Shown here in pieces: positions 1 through 11,046 of a DNA stretch of 64,000 bases. The translations under genes and the position numbers were made by a program. Origin of the DNA: Sporothrix humicola (Eukaryota; Ascomycota; Sordariomycetes; Ophiostomatales; Ophiostomataceae). Location: assembly GCA_021396245.1 (NCBI GenBank), contig WNYE01000072.1, positions 1-64,000 on the forward strand, given 5' to 3'. How positions within the stretch are numbered: the stretch's first letter is position 1; each line of letters starts with the position of its first letter. The notes beneath the pieces are model-generated. The model worked only from the letters and a program-made list of their open reading frames with translations. It was not told where the DNA came from and did no database searches.

Positions 1-1
1 G

Positions 2-1357
2 GACGCACGCGGCGCGCGCACGACGCTGTCGACGCGGGGCGGTGCACGCAACAATGCTTCCTACAATGCGGCCGGCGGGTCTGGCGCGCGGGGCGGTGCG
101 AGCAACCGCGGCCGGCGGTTCGGGTGGAAGGACTACGACAAGCCGCAGCGGAACCGGGATGCCTCAGTCAACATCAAGGCGGACTGGCACCTGATGGAGG
201 AGATTGACTACAACCGCTTGAGCAAGCTCAATTTGGATGCTGATGAAGGTGAAGATCTCGACTCGTTTGGCTTCTTGTACTACTACGACCGCAGCTTCGA
301 CAAGCCGCCGGTCGCCAAGTCGAGCGAGCGCAAGCTGACGGCGCTGGACCGCGCCGCCTACAACGTCACCACCTCCAGCGACCCCGTCATCCAGGAGCTC
401 GCCGACAAGGGCGAGGCCACCATCTTTGCGACCGACAGCATCCTGTCGATGCTCATGTGCGCGCCGCGCTCCGTCTACCCGTGGGACCTGGTGATTGTGC
501 GCCAGGGCGGCAAGATCTTCTTGGACAAGCGCGACAATGCGGCGCTCGACATGGTGACGGTCAACGAGAACGCCGCCGACGCGCCGCTCGAGGCCGCCGA
601 CGGCAGCAAGGACACGGTCAACCAGCCGAGCGCGCTCGCCGAGGAGGCCACCTACATCAACCACAACTTTGCCAACCAGGTTGTTGTGGAAGGCGCCCAG
701 AAAGTCAACATGGCGCACGCCAACCCCTTCTACAACGCCAGCGAAGAGACCGAGCCGCCCGCATCCAAGGCCTACAAGTACCGCCGCTTCGACCTGTCGA
801 CCAACGACGAGGAGCCCGTTTACTTGGTGGTGCGCACCGAGCTCGACGCCGTCCAGAAGAACGCCACCAACGGCGAGGACCAGTTTTTGAGCGTCAAGGC
901 CTTGAACGAGTTTGACAGCAAGGCCCAGGGCTCCGGCGGCGCCTTGGATTGGCGCGCCAAGCTCGCCACGCAGCGCGGCGCCGTCGTCGCCACCGAGATG
1001 AAGAACAACTCCTGCAAGCTGGCCCGCTGGACCGTCCAGTCCATCCTCGCCAAGGCCGACGTCATGAAGGTCGGCTTCGTGTCGCGCGCCAACCCCAAGA
1101 CCAACGATAAGCACGTCATCCTGGGCGTGGTCGGCTGGAAGCCGCGCGACTTTGCCGCGCAGATGAATTTGAGCCTCTCCAACGGCTGGGGCATTGTCCG
1201 CACCATTGCCGACATGTGCCACAAGCAGGGCGACGGCCGCTACGTCCTCGTCAAGGACCCCAACAAGTCCATCCTGCGCCTGTACCAGGTGCCCGCCGGC
1301 AGCTTTGACGACGACGACGAGGAGGTCGAGGCCGTCGAGGAGGCGGAAGAGGAGTAG
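2..1357 (+). CDS. Translation initiation factor eIF3 subunit d (5' end outside window)
   Basis: The frame is open from base 2 to a TAG at 1355-1357 with no intron visible, so about 451 residues are present and the N-terminus lies before the window. The start of the visible part is Gly/Arg/Asn-rich, then contains the conserved FGWKDYDKPQ segment and the DADW/KADWHL-type stretch typical of eIF3d. The C-terminal half carries the long cap-binding-like domain, including the IFATDSILSMLMCAPRSVY stretch, and the C-terminal tail is acidic (DDDDEEVEAVEEAEEE). In the family this subunit sits on the eIF3 complex in the cytoplasm and contacts mRNA and cap. The in-frame ATG at 194 is internal, because clearly homologous sequence continues upstream of it. 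The assignment rests on recognised family sequence and is confident; only the 5' end is missing. Confidence 0.95.
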   Translation, partial: DARGARTTLSTRGGARNNASYNAAGGSGARGGASNRGRRFGWKDYDKPQRNRDASVNIKADWHLMEEIDYNRLSKLNLDADEGEDLDSFGFLYYYDRSFDKPPVAKSSERKLTALDRAAYNVTTSSDPVIQELADKGEATIFATDSILSMLMCAPRSVYPWDLVIVRQGGKIFLDKRDNAALDMVTVNENAADAPLEAADGSKDTVNQPSALAEEATYINHNFANQVVVEGAQKVNMAHANPFYNASEETEPPASKAYKYRRFDLSTNDEEPVYLVVRTELDAVQKNATNGEDQFLSVKALNEFDSKAQGSGGALDWRAKLATQRGAVVATEMKNNSCKLARWTVQSILAKADVMKVGFVSRANPKTNDKHVILGVVGWKPRDFAAQMNLSLSNGWGIVRTIADMCHKQGDGRYVLVKDPNKSILRLYQVPAGSFDDDDEEVEAVEEAEEE

Positions 1358-1796
1358 ACGTCGGTGTAGGCATTCAGTATTTCATTTTATTTTCTTATTT
1401 AGTTTCCTTTGTTCCTGGGGATCGGAAAAAGGCCGGCCAAAAGTCTTTCTTATTCTACATCTTCTTTCTTCGTTTCACCTTTTCACTTTTCTTGACTCTA
1501 ATGTAGACCGTTGAATTTATGAGCATACACGATGAGCGATGTGTCAATGGATAAGAATGTTGGGTGTGAAAAGTAGAGCAAATGAGTAGAACAAACGAAT
1601 CTTATGGGCCGTTGTACGTGCAACACCTCAAAAGTATGAATCGTAATGAGAAGTTCTGGTACAGTGCGAGCTTAGTGCAAACACAGTCCAACTAGCACAC
1701 AATCCACTACTCTACACTGTACGTGTCCCACTGGACTTTTTGACACAGTCCATTCATAAATAGCAGTCCCATGTCCCGTCAACAAACTTTTTCATA
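1358..1796. other. Intergenic: eIF3d 3' UTR and HECT_2 gene promoter
   Basis: A T-rich 3' UTR-like stretch follows the eIF3d stop. No open frame with coding character is seen. The sequence just before 1797 contains a CATAAATA box at about 1753 that could serve as a TATA-like element. Confidence 0.5.
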
Positions 1797-3558
1797 ATGT
1801 CAGACAGCTCATCAACACAACGGCCAACACAGCAAGCACAGCCAGCACGTCCACCGGCAATCCTGCTCTACGCCGAGCTCCTCGTCAACATCCGCCAGGT
1901 GTCCGTGTCGGCATCGTTTGCAGGCAAGGTTGACGCGCAGATCAAGGCAGAGCTTCTCCAAGATGGATTGACTTTGCGAGTACGACTCGACGGCGACGGC
2001 GACAGTGTCGACCTGGATCTGCCCGGCCGAGTGGCCGTCCCGGCAAATGGAGGACAGCTTCCACTGCAGGGCCCGGCACTGTCGTCAGGCTATGTCGCAT
2101 GGCGGCTTCCGCTGGCTGACAAAAATGTCAATGGGCACGCGAGCGACGACACAGATCTTGCGCCATGGTCTGCTCCTGACCTAAAGGCAGGCTCGGCCAT
2201 CACCTGCCGAAGCTGCTCCTCCACTCTGGTCGAGAGCAACCGCATCCACACGTGGAAAGACCTCCCGAGCGACAACTGGGCCGAGATGATGGAGTTTTGG
2301 CACTGCCACAAGCCGGACGTCAAGAAGGAGGACAAGACGAATGGCGAGGACGGCGCCGAAGGCGACGGCCTTGCCAATCGTGGATATGGTGCTAACAGTG
2401 TCATTTCGGCGGAGGCGGGCACCGGCTTTGTCGATCTCACGACGCTCCTCTTCTCGGAGAGTGATTGTCAGCAACTTTTGGTAAGTCATACTCCCACTTC
2501 CCCTGCCAATATTACTTCCACCCTCCCCTCCCCGGGCAGCAAGAAGGCGGCTAGTTTTACTTTTATAGCCTGCCGCCGATACAACTGCCCAAGAGCAAGG
2601 AGACCGGGGCCCGCCTATGATTTTCAGGACTCCTTGGCCCATAGTCTGTAGTGTCATGCTTCCGTCGGCTCTCCCAGGCACTACGAGAGCAAGCAAACCC
2701 GAGTGGAATTTCAGATGGCCCCGGATTCTTAACTCCTCGTTCGCGTTGTATGCTAGTCCAAATCTCCAATGGCTGCCATAATAGAGTAAACGAGGGACAT
2801 TTATACACAAACATGCATAGTGACAGCGATTTACGGCGACGGTGATGACCACGACGACGACGACGACAGTCGGCTAACACATTCAGTTCTCAGAATCTAC
2901 CTCGGACAAGGCCTCTTTGAGTCTGGACGACGTATTGTTGGCCATCCAGACAGTCACGACAGCCGACACGACAAGTACTGTGACAGCACCCCGCGGTCTG
3001 AACGTTTTCTGCGCCTCCTGCAAGGCCCAGATCGGTTACTTTACGCTGAGACGTCAGCAGTCCGTCCACCTCTTCAAGTGGCAGGTCTCCTTGTCAGAAG
3101 GGGATGGCAGAAACGGCCCCTCGATTGCCGACTGTGTGGCCGCCACGCTCGTCGCCACAATCCAGAGGACGGGCTCGTCCAAGTCGTTGATTCTGCCCAT
3201 CTACGAGCTGGAGGGAAGAACAGAAGACGAACAGGAAAAGGCAGAACAAGTCCTCCAGGTGTGGGTGCTCAACAGCAGCATTGTGTACTCTGCGTCGAGT
3301 GACGGCAGCGGGACAGACACAGAAACAAAAAGAGCCCGCCGGGCCATCAAACTGCTGTACAAGTACATTCCCCGGACAGAGGCAGACTCGATCTTGGAGA
3401 ACCTCAACTCGGACGTCCAGGAGATCAATTTGCCACGGGAAACGATTGGTGCTATGACGGACTTGCTGGAAAAGAGTACTACTCTATTGCCGGCGAGGGA
3501 TCGTCTTTTCAAAGAGTGGAGGATTGGTCTTCTGGAGAGGTGGGACCCAAAGAAGTAG
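1797..3558 (+). CDS. HECT_2-type E3 ubiquitin ligase (UBE3D / E2C-binding protein family)
   Basis: Modelled as exons 1797-2480 and 2887-3558 (about 451 aa). The donor is GTAAGT at 2481, a CTAAC branch point lies at about 2874, and the acceptor CAG ends at 2886. Both exons are then in phase, joining QQLL to FSESTSDK. Conserved features of this family are visible: a CxxC at residues 137-140, the TWKDLPSDNWAEMMEFWHCH block, and a second CxxC (FCASC) after the intron. The C-terminus ends in the typical LFKEWRIGLLERW segment. Family members bind a ubiquitin-conjugating enzyme and act as noncanonical HECT-like ligases. The 406-bp intron is long for this type of fungus, so a short internal exon or a second intron cannot be excluded. 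Family assignment is good; the exact splicing is inferred. Confidence 0.8.
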
Positions 3559-4135
3559 ATAACTCTTAATGATAATGAATATGAATGATGAAACAAAAAA
3601 TAAAATGAAATGAAATGAAGAAAGTAAATGATCATCTTGAGTGTATCCGCTGTTTACAGTGCCTTTCCAGTGTCGCATTTAGCGGTTCTTTGGTGGTGGT
3701 TGTGGTGGTTGTGGTGGCCCCACTCTTTTAGGCACCACGGGCCTATGACCGCTGGACGCTGGACAGAGCCTTGCGAAACGAAACGGGAAACTGGCAGCCA
3801 GTGGCCAGCCTTCGCTCCTTCCTGCACTTTGAACAACGCTCCTTCCGTCTTATGTAACCTCCTTTTTCTTGACCTTTCTTGACCTCCTTTTTCTCTTGCT
3901 CCGTACATATTCCATTTTGGTCTTTTTCATACAGTGACGGACACGGACATAAGTCCATACAGCCGGCCCAACACAGCACCGATTGCCGATATCATTAGTC
4001 TCACTCACCTCACTGTATCAATTATCTCATCCGCGCTCTCATTGATCGCTCATCACCCGGCATGAAGGCGGTCTGATATCCCGGCAGTCCACTCTCTTTT
4101 TATCATTTTTATCTTTCTCCCCACCCCCACCCCAG
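3559..4135. other. Intergenic between HECT_2 gene and SNF2 gene
   Basis: AT-rich 3' UTR followed by a TGGTGG-rich stretch near 3685-3720 and a pyrimidine-rich promoter ending in CCCCACCCCCACCCCAG directly before the ATG at 4136. No gene seen. Confidence 0.5.
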
Positions 4136-7100
4136 ATGGACATCCCTCTGTCGGCGTACATTGCCGCCGGCAGTTTTGTCGTGCCGCTGGACGGCACGGA
4201 TGTCGTGGCTCCGGACCGGTGGTTGTTGAATGAGCGCACAGACGGGGAAGACGTCCTCCCGGATGAGACAAGGATAGCCCTCCTGAAACTGCCCGCCTTT
4301 GCCGCGGTCGTCCGTCCGCTCCTCCACCGGTGGATCCGCATATCTTTTAGGAGAGCGTCGTCGTCGACGTCGCCGTCCATCGGCATCTGCCGCGTCTACG
4401 TCCTGCCCGACGATGCCTACCGTCGGTTGGTGCCGCGGTCCGACGTCAAGATGAGAAAGGACCTGCAGCGGCTGCTAAACGGCCTGGACTACTCCCAAGA
4501 GACGTGGGACGGTGACGCACAGGATGTGCCTCTGCTCGTCCACGACGCAAGGATACGAACGGGCGGAGCGGATGACTCCGACGAGTCGTTGCTGACCATG
4601 TTCAACTCCATCCCGTCACCCGAGCCGCGGGTTGATCTGGTGCGCGACGAGTCGTACCAGCGGGTGATGGACGCCCTGATGACGAGCCGCGTGCCGGGTC
4701 TGCGCGCGACGACGACGCTGTACGGGCACCAGATGCGGTCGGCGGCGGTCATGCTGCAGAGGGAGCTGCAGCCGGGGCGAGTGGTGGATCCGAGGCTGCT
4801 GTGTCTACGCGAACGAAGTGAGCGTCCCGAGCGAAGCGAGGAGAATGACGAGCAAGGAGAAAGCGAGCGAAGCGAGGACAAAAAAGAAGGCGAGCGGAGC
4901 GAGGACAAAAAATGGTGGTACGATGATGTGACGGGCGAGGTGTTGCGGACGGCACGGCTGTACGACGGCGTGTCGGGCGGGATTCTGGCCGAGGAGATGG
5001 GCACGGGCAAGACGCTGATCTGCCTGGCGCTGATCCTGGCGACGCGGGCGTTTCCGGCCGAGCTGCCGGACGTGTATGCCGTGGAGGCCGACGCGAGCGA
5101 CGTTGTCGAAGTGGACGCCAGCGGCGAGAAAGTGAGGGCACCAGCGAGCGGAGCGAGGACCAGAAAAGGGGCGCGGTCGCTGGCGGACATGGCGGCGACG
5201 AGTGTGACACGCCAGTCGGTGCCGTGGAAGCTGTACCTGGCGGACACGGAGGCGAACGCAGACGAGTTCCGGCACTGCATCGCGGCGATCCAGCGGAACC
5301 CGGCGCGGTATGTCTTACCGAAATTCAAGGCGTCGTCGCGGGACAGCCCGCGGTCGTCGGCGTCAACGTCTGGAGGCGGACCGTCATCGTCGCTGTCGTC
5401 GGCCATCACGCTGAGCAGCTGTAGTTTAGTGCTGGTGCCGGCCAATTTGGTGCGACAGTGGGAGGAGGAGATTACGAAACACACGGAGGGACTGAATGTG
5501 CTGGTGGTGGCCGGCCAGAAGGCACCGATACCGTTGACCGCCCAAATCTTGGAGGCGGACATTCTGTTGATGTCGATTCCACGCTTTGAGAAGCTGGCGC
5601 TGGACCGCGAGATCACGAGGTCGGGCTACGAACTCAGGTCACCCCTGGCGGCCGTCCACTTTAAGCGCGTCATCGTCGACGAGGGCCACCGACTGGGCCA
5701 CTCCAAGATGGGACGCAAGAGCAATTTGTTGCTCGTCCTCGATTGTCTGCAAGTGTCAGCGCGTTGGATCGTCACAGGTACGCCGTCGACCGGTCTTTTC
5801 GGCGTGGAGGAAACGACCCCTGGACTTGACAGCCCTTCACAACCCCCCTCGCCACAACGACCGTCGACCCCCGGCACGGCCGCCGCCCAGCAAGAACGCA
5901 AAGACCTGGAGCGCATAGGAGCCATGGCCAGTCTGTACTTGCGGGTGCGGCCGTGGGCCAACACTGTGAGAGAAGTGGGCGGCCAGCTCTTGGGCGGCAG
6001 CACGACCAGCAGTAGCGGTGCCGGCGATGCTCCTGCCGACTGGGCCGTGTACGTGATGCAGCCGCACCACAGTAATAGGAGTAGCGGACGGCGGGATGGG
6101 CTGCGGGCGACCCTCGATTCACTCATCATCCGGCACCGCACGTCCGAGGTCGGCGACCTGCTGCCGACGGTCGACGAGCGCGTCGTCGTGCTGGACGGCT
6201 CCTACCAGGACCGGTTGTGTTTGAATTTGTTTAGTATGATGATCGTCTTTAACGCCGTGCAATCGCAGCGCACCGACCGCGACTACTTTTTCCATCCCAA
6301 GCAGCGGGGCGCCCTGCTGACGCTGCTGAGCAACATTCGGCAGGCGACCTTTTTTGGCGCCAACTTTTTTTCCGTCACCGAAATTGCAAAGGCCCTCGAA
6401 ACTGCCGAGAAGTTTTTGGAAGACAAGAAGGTGCCAATAAGTGAAGCGGACGAACTTTTACTAAAAGAGGCCATCGCCTTTGGCCACGTTGCCGTCGCGA
6501 ACCGGTTTAAGAGGCTGGCGGACGCGTACCATGAGGTGCCCGTCTACGTGGCGGACATGCCGGGCGGAGGCCATTTTGCGGCGGCGTGGTCCATCGATGG
6601 CGAGGCCCCAAAGGATGGCCTTACCTGTACGGCCGCCCCAATGATTCGCGCTCTCCAGCAGTTTCTGCGCCCCTGCATGGACGCCCCGACGTCGCTGCGG
6701 GCCATGTTCGACGACGGCCGGTACGAGCAAAAGGGGCAGGACATGCTGAGGAAGCAGCACGAGTCGGCCCAGAAGGCGGCGAGGCCAAGTGGGAGTGGGA
6801 CCGCTGGTGCCACGAGTAACGGCACTGCTGCAGCACCTGCGGTGCCTTCCAAAGGCGACCCGACCCTCGCCGGCAACACCAAGCTCGGCGAGGACAACCA
6901 TGCCGGGTCGCTGAAGCGGAGGACAGTTGACACGACGACCACGACTGTTGATTCAGGCGACCTGTTTCTGGCGGCCCCGTTGGCCAACACGCGGCTGGTG
7001 TCGACCGCATCGGCCAAGCTTTCGTACCTGCTCGACGCCATTGTCCGCCACCAGGCCGACGAGCAGATTATTGTGTTTTACGACAATGAGAATGTAGCCT

Positions 7101-7993
7101 TTTACCTGGCGGAGCATTTGGAGATTCTGCAGATTCAGCATTTGATTTACGCAAAAGGGATCTCAGCGGAGAGACGTGCGCAGTACGTGGCGACATTTAA
7201 TGGGGACACGTCGACGACGTCGTCTACGTCGCCACACGCGGCGTCAAACACTGAGAGGCCAGTGACGCCGCAGTCGGCAAAAACTGGAACTGCGACGACA
7301 CCGACTTCGCCGGCTGCGCCGGCTTCGTCGTTCCGCGTGCTGCTGATGGACCTCTCCCAGGCGGCGTTCGGCCTCGACATGCGCTCGGCCTCGCGCGTCT
7401 ACTTTACCTCGCCCGTGCTCAACCCGCAGGTGGAGGCGCAGGCGGTCGGCCGTGTCCGGCGGATCAGCCAGGGCGCGGCTCGCCGTGACGGCCGACGCAC
7501 GCTGCACGTCGAGACGCTGGTGCTCCGCGACTCGCTCGAAGAGGTCATTGTCGACCGGCGCCAAGCTTTGTCGGCCGTCGAGCACCACCGCATCAAGACG
7601 CTGCTGGACGACAGGCCCATATATGAGTGGGTACGGAGTGCGGCGGTCAAAATGATCCCCGAGGTCAGCGACGGACCGTCGCAATTGGCGCCTCTAAAGA
7701 CTCCCCAATTCCTGTTTGGCCGCGGGTTCGGGCGGGTGGTGCACCCTGACGAAGGGTTGGTGGTTGTTGAGCGGCGGCGGGAGGCCACTACAGAAGCCGA
7801 CAAGACGGCGAGCACAAACGGCAGTTCGAGTAGTAACGGCAACACGGCTGGCAACACCAATGGAGTCGACGCTCTCACGAACATTACAAACAGCACAAAT
7901 GGCACCGCTACGAACGGCAACACGTCAGAAGAACACCCGCCGAAAAAGCGCAAGCTGCTGCCCAACGGAAGGGCGCCCGTGCGGTTTGCATAG
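4136..7993 (+). CDS. SNF2-family DNA-dependent ATPase/helicase-like protein
   Basis: Single open frame of 1285 aa. The first ATPase lobe contains Walker A (AEEMGTGKT, residues 285-293) and a DEGH Walker B box (residues 515-518), where many relatives have DEAH. A SLVLVPANLVRQWEEE segment precedes the DEGH box. The second lobe contains QIIVFYDNENVAFYL and, from residue 1102, the arginine-finger motif QAVGRVRRISQ. The arrangement, with long insertions between helicase motifs, resembles fungal Rad5/HLTF-like SNF2 proteins, but no RING finger is evident. The role is presumably nuclear chromatin or DNA remodelling (inference). The C-terminus is low in complexity (Asn/Thr/Ser) and ends near a basic PPKKRKLL stretch that could be a nuclear localisation signal. 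An Arg/Ser/Glu-rich insertion at residues ~226-259 is encoded by a repeated DNA unit described separately. The ATG at 4136 gives the longest frame and is preceded by a pyrimidine tract. Confidence 0.85.
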   Translation: MDIPLSAYIAAGSFVVPLDGTDVVAPDRWLLNERTDGEDVLPDETRIALLKLPAFAAVVRPLLHRWIRISFRRASSSTSPSIGICRVYVLPDDAYRRLVPRSDVKMRKDLQRLLNGLDYSQETWDGDAQDVPLLVHDARIRTGGADDSDESLLTMFNSIPSPEPRVDLVRDESYQRVMDALMTSRVPGLRATTTLYGHQMRSAAVMLQRELQPGRVVDPRLLCLRERSERPERSEENDEQGESERSEDKKEGERSEDKKWWYDDVTGEVLRTARLYDGVSGGILAEEMGTGKTLICLALILATRAFPAELPDVYAVEADASDVVEVDASGEKVRAPASGARTRKGARSLADMAATSVTRQSVPWKLYLADTEANADEFRHCIAAIQRNPARYVLPKFKASSRDSPRSSASTSGGGPSSSLSSAITLSSCSLVLVPANLVRQWEEEITKHTEGLNVLVVAGQKAPIPLTAQILEADILLMSIPRFEKLALDREITRSGYELRSPLAAVHFKRVIVDEGHRLGHSKMGRKSNLLLVLDCLQVSARWIVTGTPSTGLFGVEETTPGLDSPSQPPSPQRPSTPGTAAAQQERKDLERIGAMASLYLRVRPWANTVREVGGQLLGGSTTSSSGAGDAPADWAVYVMQPHHSNRSSGRRDGLRATLDSLIIRHRTSEVGDLLPTVDERVVVLDGSYQDRLCLNLFSMMIVFNAVQSQRTDRDYFFHPKQRGALLTLLSNIRQATFFGANFFSVTEIAKALETAEKFLEDKKVPISEADELLLKEAIAFGHVAVANRFKRLADAYHEVPVYVADMPGGGHFAAAWSIDGEAPKDGLTCTAAPMIRALQQFLRPCMDAPTSLRAMFDDGRYEQKGQDMLRKQHESAQKAARPSGSGTAGATSNGTAAAPAVPSKGDPTLAGNTKLGEDNHAGSLKRRTVDTTTTTVDSGDLFLAAPLANTRLVSTASAKLSYLLDAIVRHQADEQIIVFYDNENVAFYLAEHLEILQIQHLIYAKGISAERRAQYVATFNGDTSTTSSTSPHAASNTERPVTPQSAKTGTATTPTSPAAPASSFRVLLMDLSQAAFGLDMRSASRVYFTSPVLNPQVEAQAVGRVRRISQGAARRDGRRTLHVETLVLRDSLEEVIVDRRQALSAVEHHRIKTLLDDRPIYEWVRSAAVKMIPEVSDGPSQLAPLKTPQFLFGRGFGRVVHPDEGLVVVERRREATTEADKTASTNGSSSSNGNTAGNTNGVDALTNITNSTNGTATNGNTSEEHPPKKRKLLPNGRAPVRFA
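4811..4912 (+). repeat. Mini-repeat cluster inside the SNF2 coding region
   Basis: Copies of a ~24-bp unit, consensus GCGAGCGRAGCGAGGACAAA, are clearest at 4862-4886 and 4889-4912, with degenerate copies from 4811. They encode ESERSEDKK/GERSEDKK-type residues. The core GAGCGAAGCGAG is a perfect mirror repeat. Similar units occur at 5142-5169, and downstream of other genes at 50986-51027 and 58491-58531. Confidence 0.7.
5142..5169 (+). repeat. Mini-repeat copy in a different reading frame
   Basis: The same GCGAGCGGAGCGAGGAC unit as at 4889, still inside the SNF2 gene but read in another frame, where it encodes PASGARTRKG instead of ERSEDKK. This indicates that the DNA unit, not a peptide, was duplicated. 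Confidence 0.6.
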
Positions 7994-10900
7994 GCTTCAC
8001 GACAATGGTGCACAAGATTGGCCACGATCTTGTTGTTGTTTTTCTCCTTTTCTTTTCTCGACGTCCCGACGTGAAGCATGCAAAAGCGTGTGACAAGGGA
8101 GGTTTTGACTTCGCTTTACCGATCGGCCTTGCTGATCACGACCCTTGATGAAGCTTGGCCCTTTACAAATTTTTCGAGATCCCTTCCATTCAAAAACTCA
8201 AAAACTCAGAATCTTCACGTTCCAATCCACGATCTGATGTGCCAAAAGAGGAAGGGCGTAAGGGACGGTGGACAACAAGATAAAAAGAGCTGAACAAATG
8301 AAGCTGAAGTCAACATTATGATCCTGGACCTTGGCTTGGATTTCGTTCCGGGATTGGCCTGGATGGCCGGAGCAATTTACTCCGGAGGAAGACAGGAGAG
8401 ACAACAGCTGTCCCGACAGACTGTCTTCAGCCTTTAGGTACAGACAGCCTGCCCTACGACGCCCAGTGTCCTGCCCTGCAATTATTGATGGTGGCGTGTT
8501 ACACGGGTGCCCGCCGGGACTGTCAGATGTCAGGGCTGAAGTAAGAAAAGACAGCAAGTGCTGTGGTGAAGCCTCACGGAGATGAAAAAAAATACGGAGA
8601 TGACGACGAAAAGAAAAGACTCTTGGAATTGGAACTTTTGGTGCGGCGCAGACAGGCACCGAGACTTTGCTATTTATTGTTCAATCTGTACGACCATCTA
8701 TGACTGTTGAAAAATCCGTTTCTTCTGGGATCTTTTGGAAGGCTGCCTCTTTTTCATTTTTCGCGTACGATACTCCCTCTTTGGTATTTCCATGTTTCCA
8801 TTTACGACCAATTCATGATCATTTTGCCTTGTTGAAAAGAAGTAAATGCCCCGAAGCCGCCAATATATTTGTGACACGCACACCTGTCATCCCCTCTACT
8901 CTTGTCCACCCTTCCTCTCTTTTCGATCTTGCCTACCCGCACTCCCTGACCTCGATTGAAATGAAGAGAAATGGAAAAGAAAATGAGATGTGCTTCCCTT
9001 TTGTAGCTTTGGTCATCTTTGTACGTCTTTTGTGGTCTGCCTGTGTCCCTTTATTACGAGGCACTCACCTCTCCCTGGGTAATACGCTTAAATCCCTAAA
9101 TTTTGCACGAGAAATGGTGCCTGACTATCAGGGAGACGGCGTCGTGCAGCCAGTATTTATTTCATACGCCAAGTCGTAGTCGACCCGGCCTGTCCCTGTC
9201 GACGGCTGAAGAATCTAAGAACGTCCTGGAGAGCAAAGAGGTGCACCTGCTAACAGCTTGTGTTAATGACGGCCTAGTGCAATCAAGGAAGTCGACTGTC
9301 GATCACTTTAATAGCCCTTGCATGGGGTTTGAATTGGCAACGGGAGGCAGAGAGAGGGCTAATGACGACGGTAGAGCCAAAAAGGAAAAGAAAGAACTTA
9401 TTGGCATCGTGAACTGTTACCGATTGATTGTTCACGAGAGTACTGACTACGTCTGTTTACCTCCTCTCTCCGTAACACATCGTGCCGCCTGTCCTACACG
9501 GCACAAAGGACCGAAACGAGGCCGATGTCCTCTTGGGAGTAAACAGGCAGGACTGTGTAAAATGCAGCCGTCTCGACAACTACTCAAATACTCGCCCCTC
9601 GACTGTTGCACCCGTTGTTGTGTTCATAGGCTCACAGCATCGTCTTGTTGTTGTCGCACGGGACCTAAGTGGTCTCTCACTTGCCCTCTGGTCTCTCTGG
9701 TCGTCTCTCGGGAATCCTGCTTGTGCGTCCACAGGCAAAACCGGTCTGGCTTGCAGTCGACGCTCGTCAGCTGTCCACTCAAAAGGCTGGCTGTTGTTGA
9801 TGCATGAATATCGATGCGGCGACGCGATGCAGTGATGCTGTGCGGTTTTGCGCAGCGCGTTGTGCTGCCTGCCGGCCATTTTCTTTGCATCAAAGACGCA
9901 GTGACTGCGGTGGACATCTTCCATTGGACGTATTGCGAAAGTCGAGAGTCGTCAAACTCCCTTCATGGCAGCCTTCTGGAATTCTGCTAAAGTGGTTTTT
10001 CGCGTAGAGTGGCGTCCTGTCGCCAGCGGTTGACGGAAAGTCGAAATTCTGGAAAAGACCCTGCCCTCGATCTCATTTACCTGGTTTGCATTCACGGCAA
10101 AGATCAACAGATCGCGGCGGATCTCAGTGGCGGGATGTCCACGGAGAGAAGGTGAGGCCCGTCCTGGTGTCTTCTCCCACATTTCAAGGTAAAGCGATCG
10201 ACGCCATTCTTGTCGCTCTCTGTCGCTTGGGGGCCGATCATGCATGCCAGTCATTTGAGCCGCGCTCTTTTTTTGCAGTGTCGACACAGTTCTCGTCGCT
10301 GGCAGGACTGGCATGCCAACGGAATGTCTCACCACGCTTTTTTTTGTGTCTTTGGCTGCTTTTGTGTGGTTGAACTCTGAAAGTGACATCACTACTTGTG
10401 CCAGAGTGCGCCGTTGAACTGGATCCAGCCATTCTGAGAAAAGGTCCCGCATTCCAGGGAAGGGAAGTGCACACAAAAAGACGAAAAAGAAAAAAAAAGA
10501 GACAGCAAAAGAAAGAAAAGACAGAGGCACTCAACTGCCAAAAGAGCCGAGACAGCGGGCAGCGTCTCTGAAGTGAACACGGACGAGACTCAGGAATGTA
10601 GCCAAGAGACGAGGGGAAGGGAAAGTTAAAGTAGGGAAGCTGGAAATAACGAGAGACTGGAGGGAGTCGATGGAGTGGAGGACGACTGCACCACCACACA
10701 AAACTTTATGCGTCCGGTAATGGAGGTGATTGACAGGATGGTCTGAGAGTCTGAGTGTCTGCTGGTCTGATAGTCGGATAGTCGCGATGGACCAGATCAA
10801 GATGGGCGCCGTAGACAAGCACGCGACTTGCTGAGAGAGGCAAGACGAAAAGAACCTGTTTCCGACCCTTTTATCAAGCTGTGTACCTTTTTTATGCCGT

Positions 10901-11046
10901 GTTCCTTTTGTTCTTTTGTCCTGCTGTTCTTTTTTTGTTCTCATCTTTTTGGTCTTCTTCTTCTCTTTTCTTCTTTTTTGTTCTTTCTTTCTCGTGATCC
11001 TCCTTTCTTCGGTCTATCCTTTCACTTCGTTATCCTTTTAATCATC
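7994..11046. other. 3-kb stretch without a recognisable gene
   Basis: Many short open frames exist on both strands, the longest about 234 codons, but they lack ATG-led coding character, family motifs or supported splice joins, so none is accepted. The right end from about 10,850 is extremely pyrimidine-rich (TTCTTTTTTG-type runs) and ends at the ATG at 11047, so it is probably the promoter and leader of the F-box gene. Confidence 0.45.

Noticed and set aside
164..1222. Long minus-strand frame opposite eIF3d.
   Set aside because: It is the complement of a GC-rich coding sequence; the plus-strand product is a clear known protein.
9103..9807. 234-codon frame in the 3-kb gap.
   Set aside because: No ATG at its start, no domain, no codon bias like neighbouring genes.
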